Notes under the pieces: generated by a model | Told to the model about the DNA's origin: nothing | What the model saw: the letters and a program-made list of their open reading frames with translations, nothing else | Database searches by the model: none | NCBI GenBank assembly: GCA_002070105.1 | Contig: MWCQ01000002.1 | Coordinates: 62,001 to 126,000, forward strand | Source: Firmicutes bacterium ADurb.Bin193 | Lineage (GTDB): Bacteria; Bacillota; Clostridia; Monoglobales; Firm-18 | Direction of reading: 5' to 3' | Length of the DNA stretch: 64,000 nucleotides | In this document: positions 44,111 to 55,709 of the stretch, one piece after another | How the letters are laid out: the number at the start of each line of letters is the position of its first letter | How positions within the stretch are numbered: position 1 is the first letter of the stretch | Translations under genes and position numbers: made by a program

Positions 44111-47100
44111 ATGAAACAATTCGGATTGCCAAAAAAACAGGGCCTTTACGACCCCCGCTTTGAACACGATGCCTGCGGTATGGGCTTTGTGGTTAATATT
44201 GCGGGGCAAAAGTCCCACGACATCGTGGAGCAGGCCATTACAATTTTAAAAAACTTAAATCATCGCGGAGCAAGCGGCAGCGAAGAAAACACCGGAGACG
44301 GCGCCGGAATTTTGCTGCAAATTCCGCATGATTTTTTTTACGAGCAATGCAAAGACCTGGGGTTTTCACTCCCCTCAGCAGGGAATTATGGCGTCGGAAT
44401 GATGTTTTTGCCGCCCTCGGAAAATGCGCGCAGGGAATGTGAGGAGGAATTTGAAAAAATAGTCGCAAGCGAGGGGCAAAAGGTTTTGGGCTGGAGGACC
44501 GTGCCTGTTGACCCTTCATCTTTGGGAGACGCCGCAAAGGACGCAATGCCCTTTATAAGACAGGTGTTTATCGAGAGGGGAAATGCGTGGTGCCTCGGCG
44601 CCGACTTTGAGCGAAAGCTCTATGTTATCCGCAAAAGAGCCGAAAATGCTATCCGCTATTCCGGCGATGAGAGGCTTGAGGGCTTTTATGTCGCAAGCCT
44701 GTCATGTAAAACCATTGTATATAAGGGGATGCTTACCGCCCCTCAGCTTGACCTTTTTTACAGGGAGCTTTCCGACCCCCGTGTCACCTCATGCCTTGCA
44801 ATGGTACATTCGCGCTTTAGCACAAACACCTTTCCGAGCTGGGAGCGCGCGCACCCAAACAGGTATATCGTGCACAACGGAGAGATTAACACCATTCGCG
44901 GGAATGTAAACCGCATGAGCGCATGCAAGGGAAAGCTGAAATCGGATTTGTACGAAGGCGGTATCAATAAAATCTTTCCGGTTATAAATGATGACGGAAG
45001 CGACTCCGCCATGTTTGACAACGCTCTTGAGTTTCTTGTGCTTTCGGGAAGGTCCCTTCCCCACGCCGTTATGATGATGATACCCGAGCCGTGGGAGAAA
45101 AACGAAAGCATGAGCGAAGAAAAGAGGGCATTTTACGAGTTTCACAGCTGTATTATGGAGCCGTGGGACGGACCTGCCGCCATCGGCTTTACGGACGGCG
45201 TGCAAATAGGGGCGGTATTGGACAGAAACGGTCTTCGCCCCGCGCGGTATTATATAACGAAGGACGGAAGGCTTATTATCGCCTCGGAGGTCGGAGTTTT
45301 GGATATTGAGCCTGAAAACATCAAGCACAAGGGGAGGCTTCGCCCCGGACACATGCTTCTTGTGGACACCGAGGAGGGCAGGATTGTAAGCGACGGTGAA
45401 CTTAAACAGCGTTTTGCCTCTCAATACCCCTATAAAAAATGGCTTCTTCGGTATCTTGTTGACCTTGAAAGGCTTCCGCAACCTTCCTCCACCATTCGCC
45501 CGGGCGGAAAGCCCCTTGCGGTAAGACAAAAGGTATTCGGATACGATTATGAGAATATACGGATGATGATTGCTCCGATGGCACAGACGGGTATTGACCC
45601 TGTCGGGTCGATGGGAACGGATATTCCTCTTGCGGTCCTTTCGGAAAAGCCGAGGCTTTTATACGATTATTTCAAACAGCTTTTTGCGCAGGTTACAAAC
45701 CCGCCGATCGACGGAATCAGAGAGGACATTGTTATCTCGTCCGACCTTTATATCGGCGCAAAGGGTAACCTTATAAACCCACAGCCTGAGGACTGCCGTC
45801 AAATCAGGGTTCACAACCCCGTTATCACAAACGACGAGCTTGAGCGGCTTCGCAATATCGAGCTTGAGGGCTTTAAGGCGATAACCCTTCCCATTCTGTT
45901 TAATGCACACGAAAAGGGCGGGCTTGAAAGCGCTTTAATCAGGCTTATGGCGGAGGCGGACCGTGCCGTGGAGGACGGCGTAAATATTATCGTACTTTCG
46001 GACAGAGGCGTAGACGAGAGCCATGCCCCCATTCCCGCTCTTTTGGCGGTGGGCGGGCTTCATCATCACCTTGTACGCAACGGCATCGCAAGCAGTGTAA
46101 GTATCGTTCTTGAGTCGGGCGAGCCCAGAGAGGTTCATCACTTTGCAACCCTTATAGGCTATGGCGCATGCGCAATAAACCCCTATCTCGCCATCAGGAC
46201 TATCGGTGATCTGGTTCAGAAAGGATTTATTAAAACCGATTACGAAACGGCGGTTAAAAACTATATTAAGGGCGCGGTCAAGGGCATTTTAAAGGTTATT
46301 ACCAAGATGGGAATATCCACGATGCAAAGCTATCAGGGGGCGCAGATTTTCGAGGCATTGGGCCTTAAGAAAAGCCTTGTGGACAGATTTTTTACGGGAA
46401 CACCCTCAAGGATTGAAGGCATTGGTCTTGCCGAGATTGAAAAAGAGGTTATGCTAAGACATTTTGCCGCATTCGGCGACAGGGCGTCCGATTCGCCCGA
46501 GCTTGCTTCGGGCGGTTTGATCCAGTGGCGCAAAAACGGCGAGTATCATTTGTTTAACCCCGAAACCATTCATAAACTTCAACAGGCGGGCAGGAACAAC
46601 GACTACGGTCTTTACAAGGAATATGCAAGGCTTATAAACGGTGAAAGCCGGACACTTTGCACCATAAGAGGGCTTTTGGATTTTAAAATCGATGAATCCC
46701 GCTCCGTTCCGCTTTCGGAGGTAGAGCCGGTGGAGTCGATATGCAGACGATTCAAGACAGGGGCGATGTCCTACGGCTCCATAAGCGGTGAGGCGCATGA
46801 GGCTATCGCCATAGCCATGAACAGACTCGGAGGCAAAAGCAACAGCGGAGAGGGCGGAGAGGACCCCGCACGGTTTATCCCGATGGAAAACGGCGATTCG
46901 AAGTGCAGCGCCATTAAACAGGTTGCCTCGGGAAGATTCGGCGTTACCTCAAACTACCTTTTAAATGCCTCGGAAATTCAGATTAAAATGGCGCAGGGTG
47001 CAAAGCCCGGCGAGGGCGGACAGCTACCCGGCGAAAAGGTTTATCCGTGGATTGCAAAGGTCAGGGGCGCAACGCCGGGCGTCGGTCTTATTTCGCCGCC

Positions 47101-48688
47101 GCCGCACCATGACATATACTCTATCGAGGACCTTGCGGAGCTTATATACGACCTGAAAAGCGCAAACAGACAGGCGCGCATAAATGTAAAGCTTGTTTCG
47201 GAAATCGGTGTCGGAACCGTTGCCGCGGGGGTTGCGAAAAGTCATGCGGATGTTGTTCTTATAAGCGGTTATGACGGCGGTACGGGCGCATCACCCCGCA
47301 CAAGCATTATGAATGCGGGGCTTCCCTGGGAGATCGGCGTTGCGGAAACGCATCAGACCCTTCTTTTGAACAATCTTCGCGACAGGATTGTCATAGAAAC
47401 CGACGGAAAGCTTTTGACGGGGCGCGATGTCGTTATTGCCGCGCTTTTGGGAGCGGAGGAGTACGGCTTTGCCACAAGCGTTCTTATTCTTTTGGGCTGT
47501 GTTATGATGAGGGTGTGTCACCTTGACACCTGCCCTGTTGGCGTGGCGACTCAAAACCCTGAGCTTCGAGCAAGGTTTAAGGGCGACCCGCAGTATATTA
47601 TAAACTTTATGCGCTTTATTGCGCAGGATATAAGAGAGCATATGGCTATGCTCGGCTTTAGAACAATGGACGAGATGATAGGCAGGGTCGGCAGGCTTGT
47701 GCCGGGAAAGGCGGTAAGTCATTGGAAGGCAAGAGGCGTTGATGTGTCGGCGCTTTTGTATATGCCTGCCGAGCCTGTCGGGAAAAGCCACAGGTCAGAG
47801 ATTCACGGATATTCTCTCGGATACTCTTTTGATGTGCGCAATCTATTGGAGCCTTGCAAAAATGCAATTAAAGACGGTGAAAAGGTCTTGTTAAATCTTG
47901 AGGTCAAAAACACAGACCGTGCCGTGGGAACCGTTTTGGGCAGTGAGGTTTCCAAAAGGCATGGCTTAAAGGCCCTCCCCGACGACACGATAACGCTTAA
48001 GCTAAACGGCTCGGCGGGGCAAAGCCTCGGCGCATTCGTCCCGAAGGGCATAACCATCGAACTTGAGGGAGATGCGAACGATTATGTCGGCAAGGGGCTT
48101 TCGGGCGGAAAGCTGATTATCTATCCGCCTAAAAAGTCGGACTTTGCCTCCGAAGAAAATATTATTATCGGCAATGTCGCCCTGTACGGCGCAACGGGCG
48201 GCGAGGCATATATAAGAGGAATTGCGGGCGAGCGCTTCTGTGTCCGCAACAGCGGCGCAAACGCCGTTGTCGAGGGCGTGGGCGACCACGGCTGTGAGTA
48301 TATGACGGGCGGGTGTGTGGTTGTTCTCGGCAGATCGGGCAGGAACTTTGCCGCGGGAATGTCGGGCGGAATCGCATTCGTTCTGGACACGGACGGCAGC
48401 TTCAAAGACAGATGCAACCTTGAAATGGTTGTCTTTGAAAAGCTTGAGGATAGTGCGGAAATCGAAAAGGTTAAAAAAATGATTGAAAATCATGTAAAGT
48501 ATACAAACAGCGATGTGGGAAAAAGAGTTTTGAAAAACTGGGATAAAACCGTTTCAAACTTTGTAAAGGTTTTCCCGACTGACTATAAGAGGATGCTTTC
48601 GAATATCGAAAGGGCTTATGAGCAGGGTCTTTCCGGCGATGATGCCATGCTTGCGGCATTTGAAGCGAATTTCAGCAAGGAAGCCTGA
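44111..48688 (+). CDS. gltB: Glutamate synthase, large subunit
   Basis: The 1525-residue protein begins with a 21-residue propeptide before Cys22 (HDACGMGF), the nucleophile of the glutamine amidotransferase domain (about 22-430). A central domain and an FMN-binding synthase domain (about 830-1200) follow, with the [3Fe-4S] ligands [12 protein letters not shown], and a C-terminal beta-helix (GxxGG repeats such as [17 protein letters not shown]). It makes two glutamates from glutamine and 2-oxoglutarate. It is followed by gltD after 17 bp, then amt and glnK. Confidence 0.97.
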   Translation: MKQFGLPKKQGLYDPRFEHDACGMGFVVNIAGQKSHDIVEQAITILKNLNHRGASGSEENTGDGAGILLQIPHDFFYEQCKDLGFSLPSAGNYGVGMMFLPPSENARRECEEEFEKIVASEGQKVLGWRTVPVDPSSLGDAAKDAMPFIRQVFIERGNAWCLGADFERKLYVIRKRAENAIRYSGDERLEGFYVASLSCKTIVYKGMLTAPQLDLFYRELSDPRVTSCLAMVHSRFSTNTFPSWERAHPNRYIVHNGEINTIRGNVNRMSACKGKLKSDLYEGGINKIFPVINDDGSDSAMFDNALEFLVLSGRSLPHAVMMMIPEPWEKNESMSEEKRAFYEFHSCIMEPWDGPAAIGFTDGVQIGAVLDRNGLRPARYYITKDGRLIIASEVGVLDIEPENIKHKGRLRPGHMLLVDTEEGRIVSDGELKQRFASQYPYKKWLLRYLVDLERLPQPSSTIRPGGKPLAVRQKVFGYDYENIRMMIAPMAQTGIDPVGSMGTDIPLAVLSEKPRLLYDYFKQLFAQVTNPPIDGIREDIVISSDLYIGAKGNLINPQPEDCRQIRVHNPVITNDELERLRNIELEGFKAITLPILFNAHEKGGLESALIRLMAEADRAVEDGVNIIVLSDRGVDESHAPIPALLAVGGLHHHLVRNGIASSVSIVLESGEPREVHHFATLIGYGACAINPYLAIRTIGDLVQKGFIKTDYETAVKNYIKGAVKGILKVITKMGISTMQSYQGAQIFEALGLKKSLVDRFFTGTPSRIEGIGLAEIEKEVMLRHFAAFGDRASDSPELASGGLIQWRKNGEYHLFNPETIHKLQQAGRNNDYGLYKEYARLINGESRTLCTIRGLLDFKIDESRSVPLSEVEPVESICRRFKTGAMSYGSISGEAHEAIAIAMNRLGGKSNSGEGGEDPARFIPMENGDSKCSAIKQVASGRFGVTSNYLLNASEIQIKMAQGAKPGEGGQLPGEKVYPWIAKVRGATPGVGLISPPPHHDIYSIEDLAELIYDLKSANRQARINVKLVSEIGVGTVAAGVAKSHADVVLISGYDGGTGASPRTSIMNAGLPWEIGVAETHQTLLLNNLRDRIVIETDGKLLTGRDVVIAALLGAEEYGFATSVLILLGCVMMRVCHLDTCPVGVATQNPELRARFKGDPQYIINFMRFIAQDIREHMAMLGFRTMDEMIGRVGRLVPGKAVSHWKARGVDVSALLYMPAEPVGKSHRSEIHGYSLGYSFDVRNLLEPCKNAIKDGEKVLLNLEVKNTDRAVGTVLGSEVSKRHGLKALPDDTITLKLNGSAGQSLGAFVPKGITIELEGDANDYVGKGLSGGKLIIYPPKKSDFASEENIIIGNVALYGATGGEAYIRGIAGERFCVRNSGANAVVEGVGDHGCEYMTGGCVVVLGRSGRNFAAGMSGGIAFVLDTDGSFKDRCNLEMVVFEKLEDSAEIEKVKKMIENHVKYTNSDVGKRVLKNWDKTVSNFVKVFPTDYKRMLSNIERAYEQGLSGDDAMLAAFEANFSKEA

Positions 48689-48705
48689 GTATCGGAGGGA
48701 TGAAA

Positions 48706-50190
48706 ATGGCTAAACCAACAGGTTTTTTGGAATATGAAAGAAAATTGCCGCCCGACCGCCCTGTTTCAGAGCGCAAGGGCGACTGGGGCGAGTTTCATCT
48801 TAATCACCCGGAAGGTGAGCTTGTCTGTCAGGCCGCGCGGTGTATGGACTGTTCCGTTCCGTTTTGCCATACAGGCATGCTTATAAACGGGGCGGCATCG
48901 GGCTGTCCGCTTAACAACCTTATACCCGAATGGAACGAGCTTATTTACAGGGGCTTGTGGAGGGAAGCGTATGAAAGGCTTACGCTTACCAACAACTTCC
49001 CCGAATTTACCGGACGGGTATGCCCCGCTCCGTGCGAGGGCTCCTGCACCTGCGGTCTTAACGGCGAGCCCGTAACGATTAAAAATATTGAGTACAGTAT
49101 TATTGAAAAAGCCTTTGAAAACGGATATGCAAAGCCGAATATCCCCTCATACTGCACAGGTCACAGGGTTGCGGTCGTCGGCTCGGGCCCTGCGGGGCTT
49201 GCCTGCGCCGACCAGCTTTGCAGCGTAGGGCATTATGTTACGGTTTTTGAGCGCTCCGACCGCCCGGGCGGACTTTTGATGTACGGTATTCCGAATATGA
49301 AGCTCGATAAAAAGTATATTAAACGGCGTATCGAGCTTATGGAAAAGGCGGGCGTAAAATTTATAACGGGCGTTGAGGTAGGGGTTGATTATTCCATCCA
49401 AAAATTGAAAGACGAATTTGACGCCGTTGTTCTTTGCGGTGGCGCGACCAAGCCCCGCGATTTGAAAATTGAGGGGCGGGAGCTTGAGGGTATTTACTTT
49501 GCGGTTGATTTCCTCGGAAGAAACACCAAAAGCCTTTTGGATTCCGACCTTAAGGACGGCAACTATATCAGTGCGAAGGGTAAAAATGTCGTAGTCATTG
49601 GCGGCGGCGACACAGGCACCGACTGTGTCGGAACGGTAATCCGCCACGGCTGCAGCAGCGTTGTTCAGCTTGAAATTGTGCCCCGTCCGCCCAAGGAGAG
49701 AATGCCCGACAATCCGTGGCCGCAGTGGCCGAAAAAATTTCTTGTCGATTACGGTCAGGAGGAGGCCGCCGCTGTATTCGGCGATGACCCGAGAATTTAT
49801 TGCACCACCGCAAAAAGGTTTATAGGTGACGAAAAGGGCTCGGTTAAGGAGGTTCATACGGTTAGTGTAAACTGGGAAAGGGACGGCAGCGGGCGTTTTA
49901 TCCCCGCGGAGATTGCGGGAAGCGAAAAAGTGTTCAAGGCGGATATTGTGCTTTTGGCGATGGGGTTTTTGGGGCCTGAGGATCAGCTTCTTTCAAAGCT
50001 TGGTATAGCCCGTGACGAGCGTTCCAATGCAAAAGCGGAGTACGGAAAATATGCCACAAACCAAAGGGGTATTTTTGCGGCGGGCGACATGAGGCGGGGG
50101 CAAAGCCTTGTGGTATGGGCGATAAACGAGGGGCGTGGCGCGGCAAAAGCCTGCGACCTGTTCCTGACGGGACAAACTCAGCTTCCGTAA
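48706..50190 (+). CDS. gltD: Glutamate synthase, small subunit
   Basis: The protein has 494 residues from the ATG at 48706, which is spaced 7 bp from GGAGG; an ATG at 48700 is too close to it. The N terminus [13 protein letters not shown] is typical. Cys clusters ([25 protein letters not shown]) bind two [4Fe-4S] clusters, [12 protein letters not shown] binds FAD, and [12 protein letters not shown] binds NADPH. It supplies electrons to GltB. Confidence 0.97.
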   Translation: MAKPTGFLEYERKLPPDRPVSERKGDWGEFHLNHPEGELVCQAARCMDCSVPFCHTGMLINGAASGCPLNNLIPEWNELIYRGLWREAYERLTLTNNFPEFTGRVCPAPCEGSCTCGLNGEPVTIKNIEYSIIEKAFENGYAKPNIPSYCTGHRVAVVGSGPAGLACADQLCSVGHYVTVFERSDRPGGLLMYGIPNMKLDKKYIKRRIELMEKAGVKFITGVEVGVDYSIQKLKDEFDAVVLCGGATKPRDLKIEGRELEGIYFAVDFLGRNTKSLLDSDLKDGNYISAKGKNVVVIGGGDTGTDCVGTVIRHGCSSVVQLEIVPRPPKERMPDNPWPQWPKKFLVDYGQEEAAAVFGDDPRIYCTTAKRFIGDEKGSVKEVHTVSVNWERDGSGRFIPAEIAGSEKVFKADIVLLAMGFLGPEDQLLSKLGIARDERSNAKAEYGKYATNQRGIFAAGDMRRGQSLVVWAINEGRGAAKACDLFLTGQTQLP

Positions 50191-50203
50191 TCCTAAAAAA
50201 TGA

Positions 50204-50281
50204 GACGGCGCATAAAACTATATAAAACAAGTTGGCAATGAAGCCGATAAAACCTTGCAGGGCGCACCGTCTTATCGGCTT
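50204..50281 (+). promoter_or_regulatory. Structured leader of amt (candidate pseudoknot)
   Basis: AAGCCGATAA (50241-50250) pairs perfectly with TTATCGGCTT (50272-50281). Within that loop, CCGTC and flanking bases (50264-50271) pair with upstream GACGGCGC (50204-50211, one mismatch). The two stems abut at 50271/50272, an H-type pseudoknot layout, or could be alternatives. GCAGGGCG (50257-50264) recurs in the gltB leader. It may instead be a simple terminator after gltD. Confidence 0.4.
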
Positions 50282-50318
50282 TATTTATATAAATTCTACT
50301 ATAAAAGGAGAGGATTTT

Positions 50319-51554
<1,236 letters not shown>

Positions 51555-51565
51555 AAAATACAGGC

Positions 51566-51683
51566 GTATTTATTCCGCCGTAGCGTAAAATTATAAAAAG
51601 CGTTTCGGCGCGTAGCGCTTTCCGGAACGCAACCGCTCGCCGCGCGAGCGCAAGCGAAGGCGGATTTATTCCGCCGTAGCGTT
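51566..51683. repeat. Direct and inverted repeats between amt and glnK
   Basis: TTATTCCGCCGTAGCGT occurs at both ends (about 51569 and 51665). Between them are GC-rich hairpins: GCGTTTCGG...CCGGAACGC and GCTCGCCGCGCGAGC. The 150-bp gap holds no gene. It may be a small repeat element that still lets transcription pass into glnK. Confidence 0.5.
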
Positions 51684-51706
51684 AAATAATTTAAGGAGGT
51701 ATTGGT

Positions 51707-52048
51707 ATGAAAAAAATCGAAGCATATATCCGCCCCGAAAAGCTGGATGATATGAAGGAAATATTAGACAGCCTTAAGCTGAACGGATTGAGCGTTACAC
51801 AGATAATGGGGTGCGGAAATCAAAAGGGTTGGAAGGAATTTGTAAGGGGCACGCAAATTGACTATAATTTTGTGCCCAAAATAAAGGCGGAGCTTGTCGT
51901 AATGGACGAACAGGTCGACTCTGTAGTAAACGCGATTGTACGCATAGCTTACACCGGTGATGTCGGCGACGGCAAAATTTTTGTATCAAATATAGAGAAC
52001 GCCGTACGGATACGGACGGGGGAAAGCGGCACGAAGGCAATTCAATAG
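51707..52048 (+). CDS. glnK: P-II nitrogen regulatory protein (GlnK-like)
   Basis: This 113-residue trimer-type signal protein has MKKIEAYIRPEKLDDMKEIL, a T-loop KGWKEFVRGTQIDYNF and the C-terminal signature TGDVGDGKIFVSNIENAVRI. The position of the uridylylated Tyr51 reads Ile (RGTQI), so control by GlnD-type uridylylation is unlikely; ATP/ADP and 2-oxoglutarate sensing is expected. AAGGAGGT precedes the ATG. It lies directly after amt, as usual for Amt-GlnK pairs. Confidence 0.93.
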   Translation: MKKIEAYIRPEKLDDMKEILDSLKLNGLSVTQIMGCGNQKGWKEFVRGTQIDYNFVPKIKAELVVMDEQVDSVVNAIVRIAYTGDVGDGKIFVSNIENAVRIRTGESGTKAIQ

Positions 52049-52066
52049 TTCAAAATTATAAAATCA

Positions 52067-52104
52067 CCCTAAGCCTTATGGAATCCGGGCTTAGGGCATT
52101 TTTT
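52067..52104 (+). terminator. Terminator after glnK
   Basis: CCCTAAGCC / GGCTTAGGG with a 12-nt loop followed by TTTTTT closes the nitrogen cluster. Confidence 0.88.
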
Positions 52105-52119
52105 AAGAACACAAAGAAT

Positions 52120-52143
52120 ACAAAAGAACCGTCCCCTTGTGTT
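52120..52143 (+). repeat. REP-like repeat copy 1 (forward)
   Basis: It contains CAAAAGAACCGTCCCC followed by TTGTGTT. It is the first of four copies; the next, at 53868, is inverted. Confidence 0.8.
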
Positions 52144-53779
52144 CTTGATTTTTAAGTCTGATACTTATCCAAATGCCTATATCGTACTTACGGAATTGTT
52201 AGATAAACAGGGACACGAGGTTGTTGCTGCAGTACATTTAAGCAAAACAGAAAACCGTATATTAGTCAATAGAATAGCAAGTGTGCATAGTAGAACTAAT
52301 GACTATGGGGAAAATAAAACTGTATCATTTGTTGAAACACAAGCTGAAAAAGGAAACCTTAAATATATTGACGATAAAAAAAGTCGGCTGTGGACTACGA
52401 GCAGAGGGCTACAATTGCCCAAGCTGGTTCAGTCACTAACCGACAATAACAATATACTACATAAAGAGGATATTGTCAATAGTAGTTTATTCAAAAGTAA
52501 TAAAAATGATACATATTCCCTGCAAAACGCCCGCACAATAAACGGCTACTACAACAAAAAAACCAAAACCATACATATTAACTTGCACTCCAATATGTCG
52601 CCTTTATCTATATTCGGGCACGAGCTTTTCCACTCCCTACCCAAAGAACAACAACGCAAATTAGTCGCTTTCTTTATGCAAAACGCAAATACCAATACCG
52701 AAGAATTTAAAGCATACAAGGCGGCCCGCATGGAAGCATACCAAAGGCTATACGATAAAGAGGGATTGGGCGAATTTACCGAGCGCGACTTTTGGAACGA
52801 GTTTGCTGCCGAGAACTGCGAAACACTATTTACTAATCAGGACTATATAAATAAATTGGCGCAGTTAAGTAATAAAAGCAAGGGCTTAAAAAAGGTTTTG
52901 CATAACATACTTGACTTTATCCGCAAGGTATGGCGCATGCTTACAGGGACTACATATAAAAACAGTAGAGCGACAGAGGTTGCAGGATTGACTGCCAAGC
53001 AACTTGCGGAAGCTGAGGCTGTGTTTGCGAAGGCGTTGGGCGTTGAAAGTAAACAGTTGAATAAAATGTATGAAAAGTATGGGTTGAACGAATCGGCGCA
53101 AGACAGAATAACGCAAGAACTACAAACAGTTGCAGCCGCAAGTTTTAGCATTGTACCTGAGTTTTATCAAGAGTTTGATGCGTGGAATAAAAAAGATAGG
53201 GGAATTGATTTCCTTATGGGATATCCGAGCAAAGCACTAATAAGCGCAGGCATTCCTGATAAACCGTTGGTTGTTAACAGCGGGCGTATTCTTGATAAAG
53301 CAAAACAGCATGGATATGAAGTTGATTACTTTAGAAAGTTACCGGAGCTTTTGGAAAATCCTATGCTTGTGCTGAAGTCAAAATCTGATAACAACTCAAA
53401 AGACAGCTTTGTTGTTTACGGTGAATTATACGATGAAAGTAACAGGCCAATGATGGTTTCTCTAAAAATACACTCATATTCTAAAGATTTGCATATAGTT
53501 GATGTAAATCGCGTTACCAGTATGTACGCTCGACAAAAAGACGGTTCTGCAAACGCTGACCAATATTTAATTGACAACAGCGAAATATTATACCCGAAAG
53601 AGTATAATAAAAGAACCGCCGATTGGAGCAAAACTCAAGGGCTGCAATTGCCCAAGACACTCCAAGGCGGTTCATCTGACGCCAGTATATCATATTCTGA
53701 TAACGGTGTCAATACTAATATACGCGATGAGGGAAAAAATTATTCAGCGGTTGTCAAACATATGTTACATCAACCGTAA
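52139..53779 (+). pseudogene. 5'-truncated phage/ICE protein: MuF-C-like domain, zinc metallopeptidase, second MuF-C-like domain
   Basis: The open frame of 546 codons begins with a GTG inside the repeat, without a ribosome site. The start reads straight into the middle of a domain (PNAYIVLTELLDKQGHEVVAA...WTTSRGLQLPKLVQ). A zinc-peptidase-like motif, GHELFHSLP, follows near residue 160, then a complete second copy of the same kind of domain (KPLVVNSGRILDKAKQHGY...ADWSKTQGLQLPKTLQ). I read these as MuF C-terminal-type domains of phage or conjugative-element structural/toxin proteins. The 5' part is missing. It is probably inert, though the frame is intact. Confidence 0.6.
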
Positions 53780-53867
53780 AAATAATAAAATGGTTTCATA
53801 GCCTTTACAATTAAATCAGGGTAAATCATAAACGGGGTGCAATCCTGCAATAACACATGTAACACAT

Positions 53868-53885
53868 GGGGACGGTTCTTTTGTG
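53868..53885 (-). repeat. REP-like repeat copy 2 (inverted)
   Basis: GGGGACGGTTCTTTTGTG, the reverse of copy 1; the two bracket the MuF/peptidase gene. Confidence 0.8.
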
Positions 53886-54131
53886 CATTTATTCCATTAC
53901 TTTTTTATTATATGTTATCAATAATATACCATTATTTTACTCGGATGTCAATCTACATGTATGTTTGCATAATATATAAAATGTATGTTTGCATAATATA
54001 TAGATTAATCCTTTATCTTTTTCCTCTCTGCATTAATCCTTGCACATCAATCTTTATTTTTTGCAGGTAAAAAAACAGGACACAAACCAAAGGCGCGCTA
54101 TTTTATACGCCTTTGACTTAATATTTTTTTG

Positions 54132-54155
54132 CACAAAAGAACCGTCCCCTTGTGT
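54132..54155 (+). repeat. REP-like repeat copy 3 (forward)
   Basis: CACAAAAGAACCGTCCCC followed by TTGTGT; it pairs in inverted orientation with copy 4. Confidence 0.8.
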
Positions 54156-54185
54156 TTGCACGTCTCCTTGTGTTCATATTGGTTG

Positions 54186-54425
54186 TCAAACCCCCGTCCC
54201 CCTGACACCCGTCCCCCTGACACCGGGTGTGTGCTGGTTGGGATGACTGTGAGGACGGTGTGAACGGTCGGCGAGGGATTGCAGTGTGCCGTCATAGCGT
54301 TTGCGCCAGCGATAGATGTATTGCCGGTTTGTGCGGTACTTAATAGCAGCTTTTGTGACGCCATGTTTCAAGGAATATTGAATTAGGGATTGCCTAAACC
54401 GCATAGTTTGTGTTATTGTATTCAT
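54186..54425 (-). pseudogene. N-terminal fragment of an IS481-like transposase (helix-turn-helix part only)
   Basis: The 79-codon frame starts MNTITQTMRFRQSLIQYSLK and carries an HTH (GVTKAAIKYRTNRQYIYRW) and RYDGTLQSLADRSHRPHSHP, typical of the start of IS481/IS3-like transposases. The catalytic DDE domain is absent: the frame runs into two tandem CCCGTCCCCCTGACAC units (about 54190-54225) and stops. The element was therefore cut at this repeat. Confidence 0.7.
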
Positions 54426-54547
54426 AGCGAATAGATAGCCTCCTGTGCAAGTTTTGTGTAGTAACTCAACTATAACACATTGGCTTCCCTATTCGCTACT
54501 ATTTTTTATCAGGTGTAACACATCAATTGTAATCCTACAGGGAAGGT

Positions 54548-54625
54548 ATGGAGGACAGATTTAACGAAAAGCAGCAGGCGACTTGCAGAAAGTGCAAAAA
54601 GCGAATAGACCCGGTAAGCGACTAA
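54548..54625 (+). CDS. Very small CxxC protein
   Basis: A 25-codon frame, MEDRFNEKQQATCRKCKKR..., contains one CRKC knuckle and is preceded by GGAAGG. A hairpin terminator with TTTTTT follows (54628-54660). It may be a phage-type small protein or chance; weak support. Confidence 0.3.
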   Translation: MEDRFNEKQQATCRKCKKRIDPVSD

Positions 54626-54684
54626 AGCCACCTAACGCTATAACGGCAGGGTGGTTTTTTGTTGCCGATTTTTAAGGAGGGCTT

Positions 54685-54873
54685 ATGAAGGACAAAAAAT
54701 ATTGCCCGTACAATATACACATAGAGCAAGTTAATCAAAACCGATATGAGTATGACGAGAGCGGACATAACACCTTCCACGAGCATAAGCTGCTTGAAAT
54801 GCAAGCGCCTTCTCCGTGTAAGGGTAGTGAATGCGCCGCATGGCATCGCGGAAGATGCAGGCGCACATCGTAA
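54685..54873 (+). CDS. Small hypothetical protein, phage or mobile-element type
   Basis: This 62-residue frame has AAGGAGG 5 bp before its ATG. It has four Cys residues (KKYCPYN; SPCKGSECAAWHRGRC), with the last three in a cluster that could bind zinc. The WHRGRC ending is like small accessory proteins of prophages. No function can be assigned. Confidence 0.5.
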   Translation: MKDKKYCPYNIHIEQVNQNRYEYDESGHNTFHEHKLLEMQAPSPCKGSECAAWHRGRCRRTS

Positions 54874-54956
54874 AGGAGTGAACATAATTGAATATTCGCT
54901 CACTGCTGCCTTAACGGGCGGTTTTATTATATCTTAAAATAGGGGGGGTGGAAAAG

Positions 54957-54983
54957 AACACAAGGGGACGGTTCTTTTGTGTT
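54957..54983 (-). repeat. REP-like repeat copy 4 (inverted, longest)
   Basis: AACACAAG followed by GGGACGGTTCTTTTGTGTT: 27 bp with AACACAA/TTGTGTT ends. It closes the second bracketed cassette, right before the Lrp operon. Confidence 0.8.
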
Positions 54984-55226
54984 GGTTAATTTCCCTTACC
55001 GCTCCAAGACTTTTTCCACTTTATTATCTTACTTTAAATTACCTGAAAGTATTTTATCACACCTTAAAGGAAAGTTCAACCAAAAATTGTTACCCTCTTT
55101 TTATTCAAAACAAAGAATTTAATCGGCGATTATTGCGGCAAAGCATAACCGACAGTTGTATTTTTAGGAATTATATGATAGAATGTTTTTCAAATCATAT
55201 TATTTGAAAAATGGGGTGCTTGAATA

Positions 55227-55709
55227 ATGGAAGAAAAAATTCTGCGTTTACTTGAACAGGATTGCTGTTATACCCATGCACAGATTGCAACTATGCTTGG
55301 TATTTCTGTCGAGGAGGTTGATGCACAAATAGCCTCTTTATTTGAAAAAGGAATTATACTCAAATATATAGCACTTATTGACTGGGAAAAAACCGACAGG
55401 GAATTTGTGACCGCACACATCGAGCTTCGCGTCACTCCGCAAAGGGGTGAGGGCTTTGACAAGGTTGCCGAAAGGATCTACCAGTATCCCGAGGTTAAAA
55501 GCGTATATTTGATGTCGGGCGGGTACGACCTTGGCGTAACGATTGAGGGAAGGACACTTAAGGAGGTTGCTCTTTTCGTTGCTGAAAAGCTTGCGCCTAT
55601 GGAGTTTGTGCTTTCGACAAAAACTCATTTCGTGCTTAAAAAGTATAAGCAAAACGGTATTATTTTCGACACTCCCAAGGAAGACGAAAGAAGGATGATT
55701 TCTTTATGA
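55227..55709 (+). CDS. Lrp/AsnC-family transcriptional regulator
   Basis: The 160-residue protein has an N-terminal HTH (YTHAQIATMLGISVEEVDAQIASL) and a C-terminal RAM ligand domain (VYLMSGGYDLGVTIEGRTLKEVALFVAEKL). It probably senses an amino acid and controls the aminotransferase gene, whose ATG overlaps its TGA by 4 bp. Confidence 0.9.
   Translation: MEEKILRLLEQDCCYTHAQIATMLGISVEEVDAQIASLFEKGIILKYIALIDWEKTDREFVTAHIELRVTPQRGEGFDKVAERIYQYPEVKSVYLMSGGYDLGVTIEGRTLKEVALFVAEKLAPMEFVLSTKTHFVLKKYKQNGIIFDTPKEDERRMISL

Larger units (their letters stand above)
53780..54185. other. Gene-free accessory stretch with repeats
   Basis: No gene is visible. The stretch holds repeat copies 2 and 3 and a 22-bp tandem duplication (ATGTATGTTTGCATAATATA, twice, about 53957-54003). 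It is AT-rich. Confidence 0.6.

Noticed and set aside
44789-45529. 246-codon minus-strand frame inside gltB
   Set aside because: gltB is unambiguous over its full length; the antisense frame has no motif.
54098-54364. 88-codon minus-strand frame overlapping the transposase fragment
   Set aside because: It runs through the repeats in another frame and lacks likeness to any family; the 54186-54425 frame carries the HTH.
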